Position numbers and translations under genes: made by a program. Shown one piece after another: positions 12,376 to 23,580 of a stretch of DNA of 64,000 nt. The stretch is taken from the NCBI RefSeq assembly GCF_000276665.1, contig NW_004955402.1, forward strand, positions 2,201,606 to 2,265,605, given 5' to 3'. Below the pieces are notes generated by a model that was not told the origin of the DNA, searched no databases, and saw nothing but the letters and a program-made list of their open reading frames with translations. Source of the stretch: Chinchilla lanigera. Lineage: Eukaryota; Chordata; Mammalia; Rodentia; Chinchillidae. Position 1 is the stretch's first letter, and every line of letters begins with the position of its first letter.

Positions 12376-13734
12376 GCAAGGCCACAGGATTTCCACACAG
12401 GTCACTCCGGTCCCGCCCTTCCTGATTGCAGGTGCTGAGCACTGCTTTTCTTTATGCCGGTGTCAGAGCACCAGAGAGGTTTGTTAAATCTCAGTGCCCA
12501 AGTTACTGCCCAGACCAACAGCACCGGCAGCCCGGAGTGCAGAGCGGGTGTTGGGGGTCCTACAAGCAGCAGCAGAGGACAGCAGGGAGCCGAGGAGGAC
12601 ACTCAAAGCCAGCAGGGAGAACTGGGGTGCCGATGGTCTCTGGGTTCCCTAGTTTCTTTCAGACCCCCAGACCCACACCTGTGGGACAGAGTTGGGGACA
12701 TGAGCTACTGTCACTGTCACAGGCTCCGTCACCCATTAGAGTCAACAAACAAGACAAAAGGACATCACCCAGCGCTGCGACAGCCAGGGAGAAGTCACTA
12801 TGTCTTTTCATTGTGCTTTTCCCAGCCCATGCTCGCGGTGTGTCATGAGCACCTCCCTTGTGGGGAGCTGGTGCCTGTACACAGCCCGTCTTCTCTTTTT
12901 GTGCCTCCCCACCCCAACCTCTGGTCTTCTTCCCCCTCGATCTCCTTCCTCCTCACAGAAGATCCGTCTCCCTGTTTCCTATCGGCTTTTATTCTGATCT
13001 TTAATTTATTTATTCTTTGGCAAAATATATAACCTGAGCGCAGCACTGGCTAATGAAGTCTGGCGACCAGGGACGCAGCCATGCAGTCTTCGGGGCCTGG
13101 GGCTCAGGTACAGCCTCGGAGACGCCCTGGCCCACAGAGCAGCGCCATGTGCAGGGTCTCCGAGGAGGTGATGGCGGCAGACGGGTTTCCAGCCTGCTAT
13201 GTATCGACCAGAAAACATGAATGGACAGGTCCCAGCTGTCCTGGAAAATCACATCACACTGACAGACGAAAGAACACCCAGCTCTCCCTCACCTGGAGGA
13301 AGGGAGGGAAGAGGGGCTTCTGTTTCAGCTACAGCAGGGAGGGATGGGAACTCTCCTTCCGATGACACCGTCCCCTCCCAGAAGACTGGCAGCAAACCCG
13401 GCTCCAAGCGAGCCCCTGGCTCTGCAGACGCTGCCGATTCTCACGGCCTTGGCGCTTCACTGGGTTTTCCAAGGTGCGCATCAAACCTGCGCCCTGACAG
13501 TTTGGCCCTGGGCTGAGACCTGCCTTGCTGTCACCTGTCCCAGTCTTCAAGGGGTGGTGGGGTTCCTCTGCCTCTGTCTCAGCCTGCATTTAGACACACC
13601 TGCCCCCGGCCAGGGCGGTCCTCTCATGACACTGCGCTGGGCTGGAGGCCGGCCCTGGGTGGATGAGTGTCCCCTGAGGCCTGGGCCCCACGGTGCTATT
13701 GCAGCGGGTGGGGCTGCACTCCAAAGTGACCAGG
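12376..13734. other. Unassigned unique DNA
   Basis: GC-rich DNA with an AT-rich patch at about 12980-13035. The 192-codon frame at 12454-13032 has no recognisable domain and no splice support. No other element is recognised. Confidence 0.4.
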
Positions 13735-13857
13735 GACACCGGTTCCTCCTCTCTCCAGCAGCCATGAGGTGAGCAGCTCTAAAACTATGAACAGAAATAA
13801 ACCTCTCCTTTCTTCACACTAGTCCATCTCAGCTGTTAGAGTAACAGAAACTGACAA
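13735..13857 (+). mobile_element. MaLR LTR 3' fragment
   Basis: It carries the 3' part of the MaLR LTR: cagcagccatgaggtgagca, then agaaataaacctctcctttc (with an AATAAA polyadenylation word) and an agtaacagaaactgacaaac terminus. The 5' limit is blurred; weaker similarity may extend to about 13600. Confidence 0.65.
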
Positions 13858-15718
13858 ACCCAGGGCCCTTGGACAGAGCTCCTGACCCTTCTAGAATGAG
13901 GCAGTGAAATGGGTCTGGGTGTCTGAAAGAAATTAGGGAACCCAGAGACCATCTGCACCCCAGTTCCACAATGAGCCGCAATCCACAGAGATGCCAGGGC
14001 GTGGAAGAAGCCCTCGCGTGTGGCAGAGTGCACAACTCCCATGGGTGAATGTATGCTAGGACCCAGTTCCAGGGCAGCACTGTTAGTGCCTGCCCAGATT
14101 TCCGGGTCTCCAGGGACCTCCCTGGGCTCAGACCAAGCAGAAGGATGCTTTTCTAGGACCAAGTCCCTGAGGCTGTCAGCCGATCTGGGTCCTTCTCCAG
14201 CCGCACTGCTTGGATGAAGAGCAGCAGCAGCGACAGCTGGGCTCTGTGTGCCCCAAGAGCAGTGCCAGCCTCCACCCTCAGACAGCACCCTGCCCTCGCA
14301 GAGCACTCCTAGGATGCAGTCTTGCTCCTTGTTGTCCAGAGCACAGGTGCCATCACCCACGCACTGTGCCCGTCTCCCACTCCCTGCACCCTACAAACCA
14401 GCGCCTCCTGTGACTGTGGTACTGGCGGGGACATCAGCCTCCTATGCTCACAGACAAAGCCGTGCTCCCGCCCCAGACGGAAGGCCTCTAAGCGCACAGC
14501 CATCTTCACTGAGCTGTCTGCCAGCGCAGCCGCCAGAAATGTTCCCCACGTCAGGGCACCGACCTCAGGACTTATAATCACAGCTCCGCCTGCTAAACGT
14601 CAGGCCCTTCCCAGAACACCTCTGAAATGAGGTGCACTCAGCCTAGCCCAAGCTGGGGAATTGCCTCCCTCCAGACAGGAAGGCGGGAAGAGCGAGTCTT
14701 TGAGAAATACACCCTGTGAGAAATTTGCACACGTCCCAGTGGAGTCGGGGCGTTTAGACTGTTTAGAACAAGTTTAATTTCTCCCTGGGTGGCGCTGGGT
14801 CTGGGTGGAGAACTCTGTCCTCACACTAGGGTCTGCCTTACACAGTGACTGCCGCCTCCAGATCCCTGCAGAGCAGCTGTGTGGGCCCAGCCTGGGTAGC
14901 AGGACTCTTCCTCAAGCACTTCGGGAGCAGCTAGACTCTTTCCCTCAGTGTGTTGCTAGAAACAGGCCCATGCAAATCCAGCATTGCCTATTTAAATGGA
15001 CAAAGAAGGAATATGTGTGAACGCTTCCTGAATTCCACGGCATCGGAATACAAATCACGCTGCTTAATCACCCAAATGAGAGGTGGGAATTGCTATTTCC
15101 CAGGTGGATGAGCCCTAGCTGCCCAGAGACAAAGTCAGCTGTCCCGGCCACAGCACCAGGCACCCTGCTGCTCCCCAGGCTCAGCCAATCCCACCAGAGG
15201 CCACCGGGAAGTATTCTCACCCCTCTGCCTGTGCAAAGCCGGGCCTGGCCTGTTTCTGGAAACGCCAAAGGAGAGAGATGCCCACAGGCTTCCAAAGACC
15301 AAAACCCAGGCCCACACCTGTCCCAGCACCCAGAAGCTCGCCCTGTACCTGTGGTTCAGCATCCTGGGGGGTCACCTTCTTCCTGAGAGCCCTGCTTTCT
15401 CAGAGAACCAAGCACCCACAGCCAGGGCTCGGCTGGCAGTAGAACCCGGTTGGGGGTGTGGAACCTGAGCCCATGGCAGGATGTCCTTCCTCCTGTGGGA
15501 GGACACATGATGTCCCCAAGAATTCCTTCCACATTCACAGGGTCCATATCCACCTGCCAGTTCAACCAACTGCAGATCAAAAGTATTCAGAAAATAAACA
15601 CTGCACCTGTACTCACCACATACACGGATTGTTTTCTTGTCATAGTCTCTAAATGTCGTATACCAACGATCTCCATCAAACCTTCCTTTCATCAAACTTT
15701 GGTTCCAGTTTTGTTTTG
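13858..15718. other. Unassigned unique DNA
   Basis: No gene or repeat is recognised in this GC-rich stretch. A 174-codon minus-strand frame at 13836-14360 has overlapping alternatives in other frames and no domain signature. Confidence 0.4.
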
Positions 15719-15894
15719 TGGTACTGAAGACTGAATGCAGGGCCTATGCGCTGAGCCAGATCCCAGTCCTTTTTTTATTTTGAGACAGGGCCTTGCTAAG
15801 TCACTAAATTGCCCAGGCTGGGCTCGAACTTGTGATCCTCCTCCCCCAGCCTCCCAGAGTACTGGGAATGCAGGTATGCGCTACTGGCGCGGCC
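15719..15894 (-). mobile_element. Composite B1-ID SINE
   Basis: On the plus strand the complement of an ID half (gtggtactgaagactgaatg, gctgagccagatcccagtcc) precedes the complement of a B1 half (ttttgagacagggccttgct, ctcccagagtactgggaatg). Read on the minus strand this is B1 followed by ID, the same dimer as at 12071 and 36939. Confidence 0.8.
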
Positions 15895-15956
15895 TGTACC
15901 AGGTAATGTAAGTAAGGGAGAGCTGAGTTAAAGTCTATAAGAGGATGTGTGTGGTT

Positions 15957-16205
15957 GTGAGTTGTTGTAGTCAGGGTTTACAAGGGAATAGATTTAATAC
16001 AGGACGCATAATTTACAGTTATTTTATAATATTCACCCAAAGAGTCAAATGCAGAAGAGTGCAGATCTGTCCACGTACTAGAAACCCAAAGAATCCTGCT
16101 GAGGGCCTGGCCTACACTTGTGCAGCAATGGCCTGCACAAGGCCACATGAAGACCTAGAGCCCACGGCAATTCCCCAGCCCCAGTCCCACGGCAATTCCC
16201 CTGTC
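15957..16205 (-). repeat. Repeat X, distal piece
   Basis: This is similar to the reverse complement of about 51640-51845. Shared blocks include atttaatacaggacgcataa (against aatacaggacacat), a tattcacccaaagag word, an aatcctgctgagggcc word and gaagacctagagcccacggc. It also holds a short tandem of the word cccacggcaattcccc. The family is not recognised; it may be an LTR or another dispersed repeat. The piece continues, after a break, at 17483. Confidence 0.6.
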
Positions 16206-16545
16206 TTGATGTCCTGAGTTGATACCAAACGTTTTCCTTTCATGCTTATTTAGACTTTGGGGAAGAGCCAGTGTCTTACTACACTAGGTCCTGTGAGTAA
16301 GGTGGCTGAGGACACAGCGTCGTGACTTTATGAGCTGCCTTTCAATTCGAAGGTGCGCAGCAGCAGCATTCACCATGTTTTTGACCACACCTCATAAAGG
16401 CATGAAACAGGACTTCTGGGTCTGCTTCAGAAAGTGGTAAGAATGATGGGATAAATGGGTCTGGCATGGGGGAGAGGACTTTGAGGGGCCCACGGTGATG
16501 TGTCTTTTCTGTAATCGATTCAGAATATTGAAGCCTTTGCTTGGC
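16206..16545. mobile_element. Mariner fossil A (internally inverted)
   Basis: Two transposase segments of a Tc1/mariner element lie in opposite orientations. About 16206-16330 is antisense, including gactttggggaagagccagt, complement of the region after the SPDLAP motif. About 16400-16495 is sense: aggacttctgggtctgcttc, aaagtggtaagaatgatggg and gagaggactttgaggggcc, the C-terminal DF..CF.KW..RWD..V...GEDFEG region. Because the antisense part covers an upstream segment and the sense part the C-terminus, this copy could be one mariner with an internal inversion. It is a pseudogene-like remnant with no usable open frame. Confidence 0.6.
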
Positions 16546-17482
16546 CTTGTGTCCCCTCTCCTCGGCAGAGCTTCGGCTCCATTAATCACTACTGCTTGGA
16601 CACTGCAGTCTCCTGGTGGAAGTTACGACGGCCCAGCCCGGGCGGACTCTTGATTTCTGGGTCCCTTTGTCATTCATCACACAGACCACAGCGTTTTCAC
16701 CCCTCTGTGCAGATTGTACTTGTCTCGGTGTGGGTGTGTGTCACACACGCGCACAGAAGGACTTGGCAGGTTCCTTCACCCAGTGTCTTTAAAGCTCAGG
16801 GGAGCCCTGCTTTCTTTTAGGGGTGGCACCTGGTGTTTGCTGCCTTTGATCTGGGCTTGAGACGCCCGGTTATCGAGGGGGCGGAGGCGGCTGCCGCTGT
16901 CCTGCAAACCTTGCAAGCAACACCCCAGGTCCTGGAGTGCTCAGTAATGTCTTTGATTTAGTAATTTAAAGCCACGCTTTCAAATATGAAAAGGCCTTTC
17001 CTTTGAAAGCCTGTCCGCAGATGGATGACAAAGCAGGAATCTCAGTGTGTGGATATTAGAACTGTGTTCTGGGCAAGATTTGCTGCCTGGTGAGAGGTGT
17101 TACTTTCTTCACATGCATACACCTCTAACAGGTTTCCTAAGAGCTGCTGTGAAGCAGGCTGTGGCAGACAATGCTAAAGAAATCCTATGAACCCGGGCTC
17201 CGCGTTCACGTTCAGACACGCATTGCTCATGCATTTCTCTTGGAGTGTGGGGCATAGGGACAGCTGGTCAGCACGGCCTCCTGGGAGGCATGGTGGCCAG
17301 GTAGGTGGATCCTCTGCCAACCAGGTGGCCCACGTGATGTGCTGGGAGTCCCGAGCGGCTCGGCTCAGCTGTGCACCATGGCTGCCGTGGGGCTGTTTTC
17401 CGGATTCAGGTCCTGCAGGAGGAATCTGGGAGGGGCGGGGGGACAGGGTGGGACGAGGTGCGCAAGGCTGGGTGGCGGTGGT
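16546..17482. other. Unassigned DNA between the two repeat X pieces
   Basis: No gene or known repeat is recognised. Together with fossil A it separates the two halves of repeat X by about 1.28 kb, about the length of a complete mariner, but I could not match this part to mariner. Confidence 0.35.
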
Positions 17483-17925
17483 CACGGCAATGTCCTCCAC
17501 CAGTCCAGCTGGAGGCCTAGAGCCCACGACAATGTCTCATGCAAATCTGTTTCACAGATCTGCGCTGGGAAGGCCCGAAGGTCAGTGGTGGAAGCTAGAA
17601 AGTCTGTGGCAGCGGGATGAAGGATCTGTGCCAGCAGGCTGAGGGATCTGCACTGGAGCCAGGAAGCGATGCGCAAAGTAAGGACCAGAGCTCCCTCAAA
17701 GAGAACTGCAGCCATCCTTAGCAACAGCAAGGACTCAAGCTCCTCAGATGATGAGAACAGCCAAGTTTGTATCAGGCAAACCAGCATAACAAGCTTCTCC
17801 AGGAAAATCAGAAGCACAGCACCTTCCCCTCCACTTCTGCTTTTATGCTGCTGGCAACAATCCCCAGGTGGGCCCTCCACACCCAGCACCACCCTGACTC
17901 AGTTCAGCTGGGGGTTACAGTTGGT
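17483..17925 (-). repeat. Repeat X, proximal piece
   Basis: Similar to the reverse complement of about 51025-51650. Shared blocks include tccagctggaggcctagagc, atgctgctggcaacaatccc and gttcagctgggggttac. A frame on the minus strand (17482-17892, 136 codons) is open in the same register as the frame at 51359-51661 on the plus strand: both contain RGALVL/EGALVL, ASWLQCR, LSLLAQILHPA and WALGLQLD. No known protein family fits these residues; the open frame may simply reflect few indels between copies. Confidence 0.6.
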
Positions 17926-18402
17926 CCTTAGTTAACCCACCACTCAGGTAAACTCCTGGGTTTCTACATGCACATCTGTGGAGTTGGTGTCTGAAGGGTC
18001 TTGGACCCAGCTCACTAAGAATAGTGGGGATAGCTGCTGCCGGGATAACTGGAGGCCTTGATGTCACCCGAGGAACCTGGGTGAAAACCTGACTGAACCT
18101 TTTCATCTCTGTCCTCCTGCACCAAACCCTTCCCATCTGAGCAGGTTCCCAGCACTTACAGGTGCACTCCGCCGTCTTTCTAAACGGGGCACCTCAGAGC
18201 TGGTTAAACAGAGCCCTGCTGCTGGGCTGTGGTTTAGACCCCTCACTCGGGCTAGGATTGGGGGCGGGTAGGTAGTGGGGACATCAGGGACAGAGGACAG
18301 GAGGACAGGAGAGACATGGGGACCGGGAGTCATGAGACACAGGAACCTTTGACAGGAGACAGTGACTTGTCCTGATCTGTACTGCTAAGCAGAGACCCAA
18401 CC
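17926..18402. other. Unassigned unique DNA
   Basis: Spacer between repeat X and the ID SINE. No gene or repeat recognised. Confidence 0.4.
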
Positions 18403-18420
18403 AGAACTGCATTAGCTTAG

Positions 18421-18520
18421 GGGCTGGGGATTTAGCTCAGCGGCAAAGCGGCTGCCTGGCAAGCGCAAGGTCGTGAGTTCGGTTCCCGGTACCAGAGAAA
18501 AACCAAAAAAAAAAAAAAAA
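18421..18520 (+). mobile_element. Young ID SINE
   Basis: The full ID body starts ggggctggggatttagctca and carries an A-box-like tagctcagcggcaaagcgg, a B-box-like gtgagttcggttcccggtac and a poly(A) tail. A 14-base duplication, agaactgcattagc, occurs at 18403-18416 and 18521-18534, although four extra bases sit between the 5' copy and the body. It is a recent retroposon copy with no coding function. Confidence 0.95.
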
Positions 18521-19309
18521 AGAACTGCATTAGCGCAGGAAGTCATGAGATTCAGCTCCCAGGGGGATGTCGACAAAGGGGAGGGCTTGGCTGCCCCCGA
18601 CGGCCACCAGGAAGCACGAGAATACAGAGCAGAGGAGCCAGGAAGGGGAAGGTGCAGAGCAGGCACCAAAGGACCCAGCGGCTTGCTGAGCCCAGGTGTT
18701 AGGAGACGCCTGTCACGCAGAGAGGCTCAGCACAGGGCAGAGGGTGACAGCCACTCAGCAGGGCCGCGTCAGGAGCCGAGGGGACTGAGGCCGGATGGGG
18801 GCTTCGCCCTGAGGTGCAGCACCCAGCCGCTGCACAGGGAGGAAAGGGGGACAGAAGTTCAGCGGCTCAAGCCCACCCCAGTGACAAGCAGCCAAGATGG
18901 AGCCAGAGCCACAAACGGTCTAGCCGCCACGACAAAGAAAATCAAAACATCTGAGGGCCATTTTAATAATACATGTTATTCAACTCCCAAATGCCCAAAA
19001 CTCTGTGATTTTGAATCAATGTAAAAATACTGGGGTATTTTACATTTTTTTGGACCCAATCCTGAAAGCCCTGTACATATGTTACACTTACAGCCCATCT
19101 CAATTCAGACACCCAATCTGTATCAGAAATACTCGATCCACGTTCAACTTCCTAAAACTCACGGCTGAGGAACTGGATTCACACACCAGGTGATTACAAT
19201 CCTACTAACAAGGTTTTCGAGAACCAAATCAGCTTAGCCGCTTTTGATTTTAGAATAATGCACATTAAACTAAAAGTTCTGCTCTTGGGGCTCATAGCAA
19301 CATTTCAAG

Positions 19310-19480
19310 GCTGAAGAAGGAGTTGGGCCACGGTGCTGGGCACCCCAGGGAGACCCCGAAGGGGAAGGGTCACGCCAGTCACACTTACAGAGCTGTGATG
19401 TGCTGGCTGTGCTGCTGGGGACCCGCAATGCTGCCAGGCAGCTGCCACATAGGCAGTGGAGAGCCACAGCACTGATGCCC
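19310..19480. repeat. Diverged direct repeat, copy 1
   Basis: It shares with 20565-20705 the block gggccacggtgctgggcacc, then accccagggagacccc, a gggaagggtcacgccagtca word and gctggctgtgctgctgggga. The family is not recognised. Confidence 0.5.
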
Positions 19481-20564
19481 AGAGCAGACACCCAGAGACG
19501 GGGTCCAGGCATGGGAGGAAGCCCGCTGCCAGGGGCACAGCCCAGCAGTTGAGGGTTGGGGTTAGGGATGGAAGGGAAGTGAGGAACGGTTACGAACACA
19601 CATTTCTTGGGTACTGACTTTGTACGAAAGAAGACAGAAGGCATGGAGGCATGGGGAACAAAGAATCCTGGGAAGAGTTCATGTGTGTGGACCATGGACA
19701 GGGTCCAGGAAAGACAGGGTACTGAGAGAGCCTGAGCTGTGGGAGAGTCACTCGTGCAAGCTCTCGGGCCTCTGTTTCTCTGCCATCCCTGTTTAAACAA
19801 CATGCGACAATGATGGCCTGAACAACAAAGCCTGCTGGGCAAGTGCCCGAATGGGATGTATTCACTACTGGATTGATGTGGGACTGTGGGACATAGATGC
19901 TGCCTGGGTCCGCTGCTCCTTGTGTATGGCTTTGCTGGTGCCTGGTGGCAGTGTGAGGGTCACAGGAAGCGGAGCAGGAGCAGGCAGGAAGAAGGACAGC
20001 AACCAGGGTAACGGCAGCCTGCAGCTCCCCACCTCAAAGGGCGTGTCACTTGCAAGCAGCATGTGAAGCCCACTGCTTGGATGGAAAGCTACCTCTGGAG
20101 TCCTTCGATCGTCCACGTGAGGCCCTGCGACAGACCTCTGGTCAGCACCTGGAAGCAGTAAGGAAAAGCCGTGTATCCCAAGCAGCCCTGCGGAGGAGGA
20201 GACTGCTCACACATGCAGAAAACATGCTCACCCACTTCAAAGCCCCTGTGCATGCCTCAACCACCAGAGTAAAGAATCCGGAATGCAGAGCCAGAAGCAC
20301 ATCTCTGGGGACGACGCATCCAGCTTTCTGACGGCTCCGGTGAAAGGCGGAGCTCCTTGTCCGCCCCCTCCCTGCCCCACCCTTGCTGCCTTTGGCTGAT
20401 CTGGAGCCAATCAAGCTATTGACAGAACTGAGTACTAGAAATATGGTTTTAAAGTTGTTTGTCTCTGGAGAAGCAATCTCGCTGCACAAGAAAGAGAATG
20501 GCTTCAGCTGGTTGGGAGCTCCACTGTCAGCCACTTCTGCAGGGCAGAGGCTGGACAAGGGGAG

Positions 20565-20705
20565 GGCCACAGTGCCAGGTGCCCCAGGGAGACCCTCAGG
20601 GGAAGGGTCACCCCAGTCATGCGCACAGAGCTCTGTTGTGCTGGCTGCACTGCTGGGGAGCCTTGGCTCAGGGACGCAAAGTGCCTGCTCCATGGGACGG
20701 GACGC
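20565..20705. repeat. Diverged direct repeat, copy 2
   Basis: Same strand as copy 1. The matching words are agggccacagtgccaggtgc, cccagggagaccctcagggg and gctggctgcactgctgggga. The 1.25 kb spacing and the divergence suggest an old duplication or two copies of an unlisted dispersed repeat. Confidence 0.5.
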
Positions 20706-20724
20706 AGGGCCCACGGAGGCATCA

Positions 20725-20935
20725 ACTGCTTGTGTGCTACACTTGCCTTATGCCAAGCGAAGTTCCCGGTGCTTTATGCATTTCCCTACTGAAATTCCTT
20801 TAATCTTCACAGCAGCCTTGACAGATGAGGAAACTGAGGCACATGAAGGTTAAGTGACCTGCACAACATCACATAGCTATTTAGTGGCAGAGCCAGAGCC
20901 TGGGCCTGGGTCCTTCGGCTGCCAGTCTGCCCCAG
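20725..20935 (-). repeat. MIR SINE
   Basis: The plus strand shows the complement of a well-preserved MIR-family element: aattcctttaatcttcacag, then cagatgaggaaactgaggca, then gaaggttaagtgacctgcac and agctatttagtggcagagcc. This is one of the clearest ancient SINEs of the window. Confidence 0.85.
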
Positions 20936-23214
20936 AGCATGCAGACAGAATATGGCTTCCTTCTTCCCTCTTTGCTGGACTGACTTCCTTCCTGATGAAG
21001 GTTCTCACACTTTCAGAAGAGTCAGGAAGCCAGGTGTCCCTTGAGACACTGAGGGGGTGATGGGTTCAGCAGAGGATCCAGCCGGGCGGCAACAGACCCT
21101 GTGGGGACTTGGTGCTCTCCGCCCCCAAGTCAGACCTTGAAGAAATGACCCCTGCCAGGGATGCCGGGGGCATCCAGAAACACAGAGAACACAGACCCGC
21201 TGCAGAGGACAGGGCCACAGCAACACACCTGTCCCTGCGTGGTCAGCCCGCCAGCGTCCACACAGCAAGTCCCAGGACCACACCCAGGCCAGAATGATGC
21301 CAGCTCCTCCAAGACGCCAACAGCAGCTGTGGTGCCAGAGGCCTCAGAGTCAGAAAGGAGCGCTGGCTCCGGGCCCAGCCGCGTGACAACCCCCAACCGG
21401 GGCTGGTGGCAAAGCGACCCTCCCTGCCCCCAGGTGGATGGAGGCCAGGGCTGAAAGTGACCAAGATGCTCGTACGGGCCGGGCACAGGGCCTGTGTGCA
21501 CGGGAAGGGCAGCCCGGGCAGCGTCCGCAGAACTGACCCGCTGAGACACGGAGCAAGCCAGGAAGCCGGTGCCCAAGGAAGTGAGGAAAGAAGCAAGCAC
21601 CTGCCGGGCCGCCCACCGCCACCTTGCAAGCCCTCTGCCAGCCGGCCACCCAGAGCCCTCCATCACCACGACCCAGCCCTCCGTCCTGGCAGGCAGTGCA
21701 AAACTGGCAACTGTGTCCCAGGCTTTGCTCCTCACCGAGATGCCAGGCGAGGGCACAGGGGGCCACCCTGCCACCCGTAGCCCAGCCTCACTTCCTGCAG
21801 CCGTGCTCTCGCTTCTCCCCGGACTTCTGAGGAGGCTCTGCTCTGTCCTCTCAGCCTCTCTCCAACCCCAGGGGACAGAGTGGACAGTCAGCAGCCCCAT
21901 TTCACGCTCTGCAGGGTGAGCCCCAGGGCCGCACACGCCCAGGTTCGGTCAGGGCAGGGGAGGTGCCCACCTGCGTCCAGGGCGACCAGGACTCCGGCAA
22001 GGAGGCTCCAAGAAGACCGAGGTGCCCAGGACTGTGCGGGGCTCACAACAGGAGGCCGGAGTCGCAGCCCAGGCGGCTGCACGAGAGCAAAGCCCAGCCA
22101 AGACCAAGACGCCCCAGGACAACGGAGGAGGTGCGGGAGGGGCTGAGGGTCAGGAAGACCAGAGAAGGGCGGGAGGAGGCAGGGTTCCGCGATTTTATGT
22201 GCTCGGGATCCCGTCGCTGCCCGACACATCTACCCAGCAAACACGACCAGCTACGTGGACTCTTAAGGCAATAACAAACACCCAAAGACAGAAAGAAGGT
22301 GCCGGACCCCAAAGAGGCTCAGCACCTGAGGCTGGATGGTGGTTTCCATTCTCACGTTTTCTCTGTTTATATAATCGGGGCAGAGAAAGGGGGTAGACAG
22401 GGCTTTTGAATTCTCTCTGCTGTGGCCCCGCCGGTTACGCTGACCACTCCCAGCAAACACTTAGGTGCATAGAGAGGAACTCACCTTAAGAAAAGCAACA
22501 AGACTCTCCAAAGTTAGGAGCCAAAATATTTAGAAAGGCAGCTCGTCAAGAAGTGATTTAAGTGGATCCAACACATGGAAAGCTCCCATTGGAAGAACAG
22601 AGGCGGCAGCCGAGGTGAGTCAGAACCCACGGGCCGCAGCGGGGGGATGGACCTGCACCTCCGTGAGACGTGGGTAGCTGGGGGCGCTTCCTAACCACAG
22701 CCAGAATGCAGGTCCGCCAAGGGCTTAGCACTGAGCAGCTCTTCCCACAGGCACGGGCCGGCCCGGGTGCACATCAGGGAGGACGCTCAGGGCGGAGGTG
22801 TCCCCAGGGCCGGGACAGGGTGGGGCACAGACCTGCAGACTACCTGCCCCAGCCTGTCACTTAGTGGAGACGGACCTGAACCAGGGCAGAGGGAGTCATC
22901 AGCCCTGGCTCACACTGGGCAGAGTGGCACAGCTGGGCCAGGACTCAGATCTTGGGGTTCTGGTTGAGAGAGGCCTGAGGCACCCTGAGCCGTTCGCAGA
23001 GAAGCCAGGGTTTTGCCTGAGCCTGCCGTGGCCAGAACCTGTGCCTTCCGCTAACGTGGCCTCCTGGCTTCTCCTCTCTGCCTCCTGTGTGCCCTCTGCA
23101 TGCACCCTGGGGATGGACGCAGATGCTGCGGTACCTGGAAACAATGTCAGGGGCAGGAAAGCAGGACCCAGGGGCAGGCGGGCACCCACAGTGGTACAAG
23201 TGTGAGGACGAATG
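20936..23214. other. Unassigned GC-rich DNA
   Basis: GC-rich sequence with many short open frames on both strands, the longest 268 codons at 21130-21936 on the minus strand. Opposite-strand frames overlap it and no conserved domain is visible, so I do not call a gene. No repeat is recognised. Confidence 0.4.
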
Positions 23215-23580
23215 CTTTAATTTTTAACAACCTATTATGGCAAAAGACACATTGCCATAGATCACCCTCAAAATCCTCTCCCTCACTTTGGACACGTGAT
23301 CCCAACATTCTAGCCACTTTCTGAAGCAGTTCTGAAGTCCTCTTTCCTCAGTGTCTTTACGAGGTGTGATAAAAAATAAGGTGAATGCTGCTGCTGAGGG
23401 CCGTTTTAAATAGACTCAGGACATCAAACCAGCCAGAGCAGCTCTGCTAAAGGCGCTCAGGAAAGAGGACTTCTGGAGCGGCTTCAGGAAGTGGCCGGGA
23501 GGATGAGGTGAGTCAGAGGGAGATTCCGAGGGGAATCAGTGGCACTGTGTCTCTCACTGTCATATGTTTTAATTTACACA
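23215..23580. mobile_element. Foldback mariner fossil B
   Basis: The left arm (about 23219-23390) is the complement of a mariner 3' end: a cattctagccactttctgaag word and gtcctctttcctcagtgtct. The right arm (about 23405-23577) is the same 3' region in the sense orientation: aggaaagaggacttctggag, gcttcaggaagtggccggga, then ggcactgtgtctctcactgt and a ttttaattt end that mirrors the aatttttaac at the left edge. The two arms therefore pair along most of their length, with both outer ends being the mariner 3' end. No open transposase remains. Confidence 0.75.

Larger units (their letters stand above)
18535..20724. other. Unassigned DNA with a diverged direct repeat
   Basis: Mostly unique DNA. An AT-rich patch lies at about 18950-19270. 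The only internal structure I see is the diverged repeat pair listed at 19310-19480 and 20565-20705. The 183-190 codon frames here have no recognised domain. Confidence 0.4.

Noticed and set aside
18421..18500. tRNA-Ala gene
   Set aside because: The A- and B-box words belong to an ID SINE with poly(A) tail and target-site duplication; it cannot fold as a full tRNA.
21130..21936. 268-codon minus-strand frame
   Set aside because: Overlapping long frames on the opposite strand, GC-rich composition and no domain; splice sites were not convincing.
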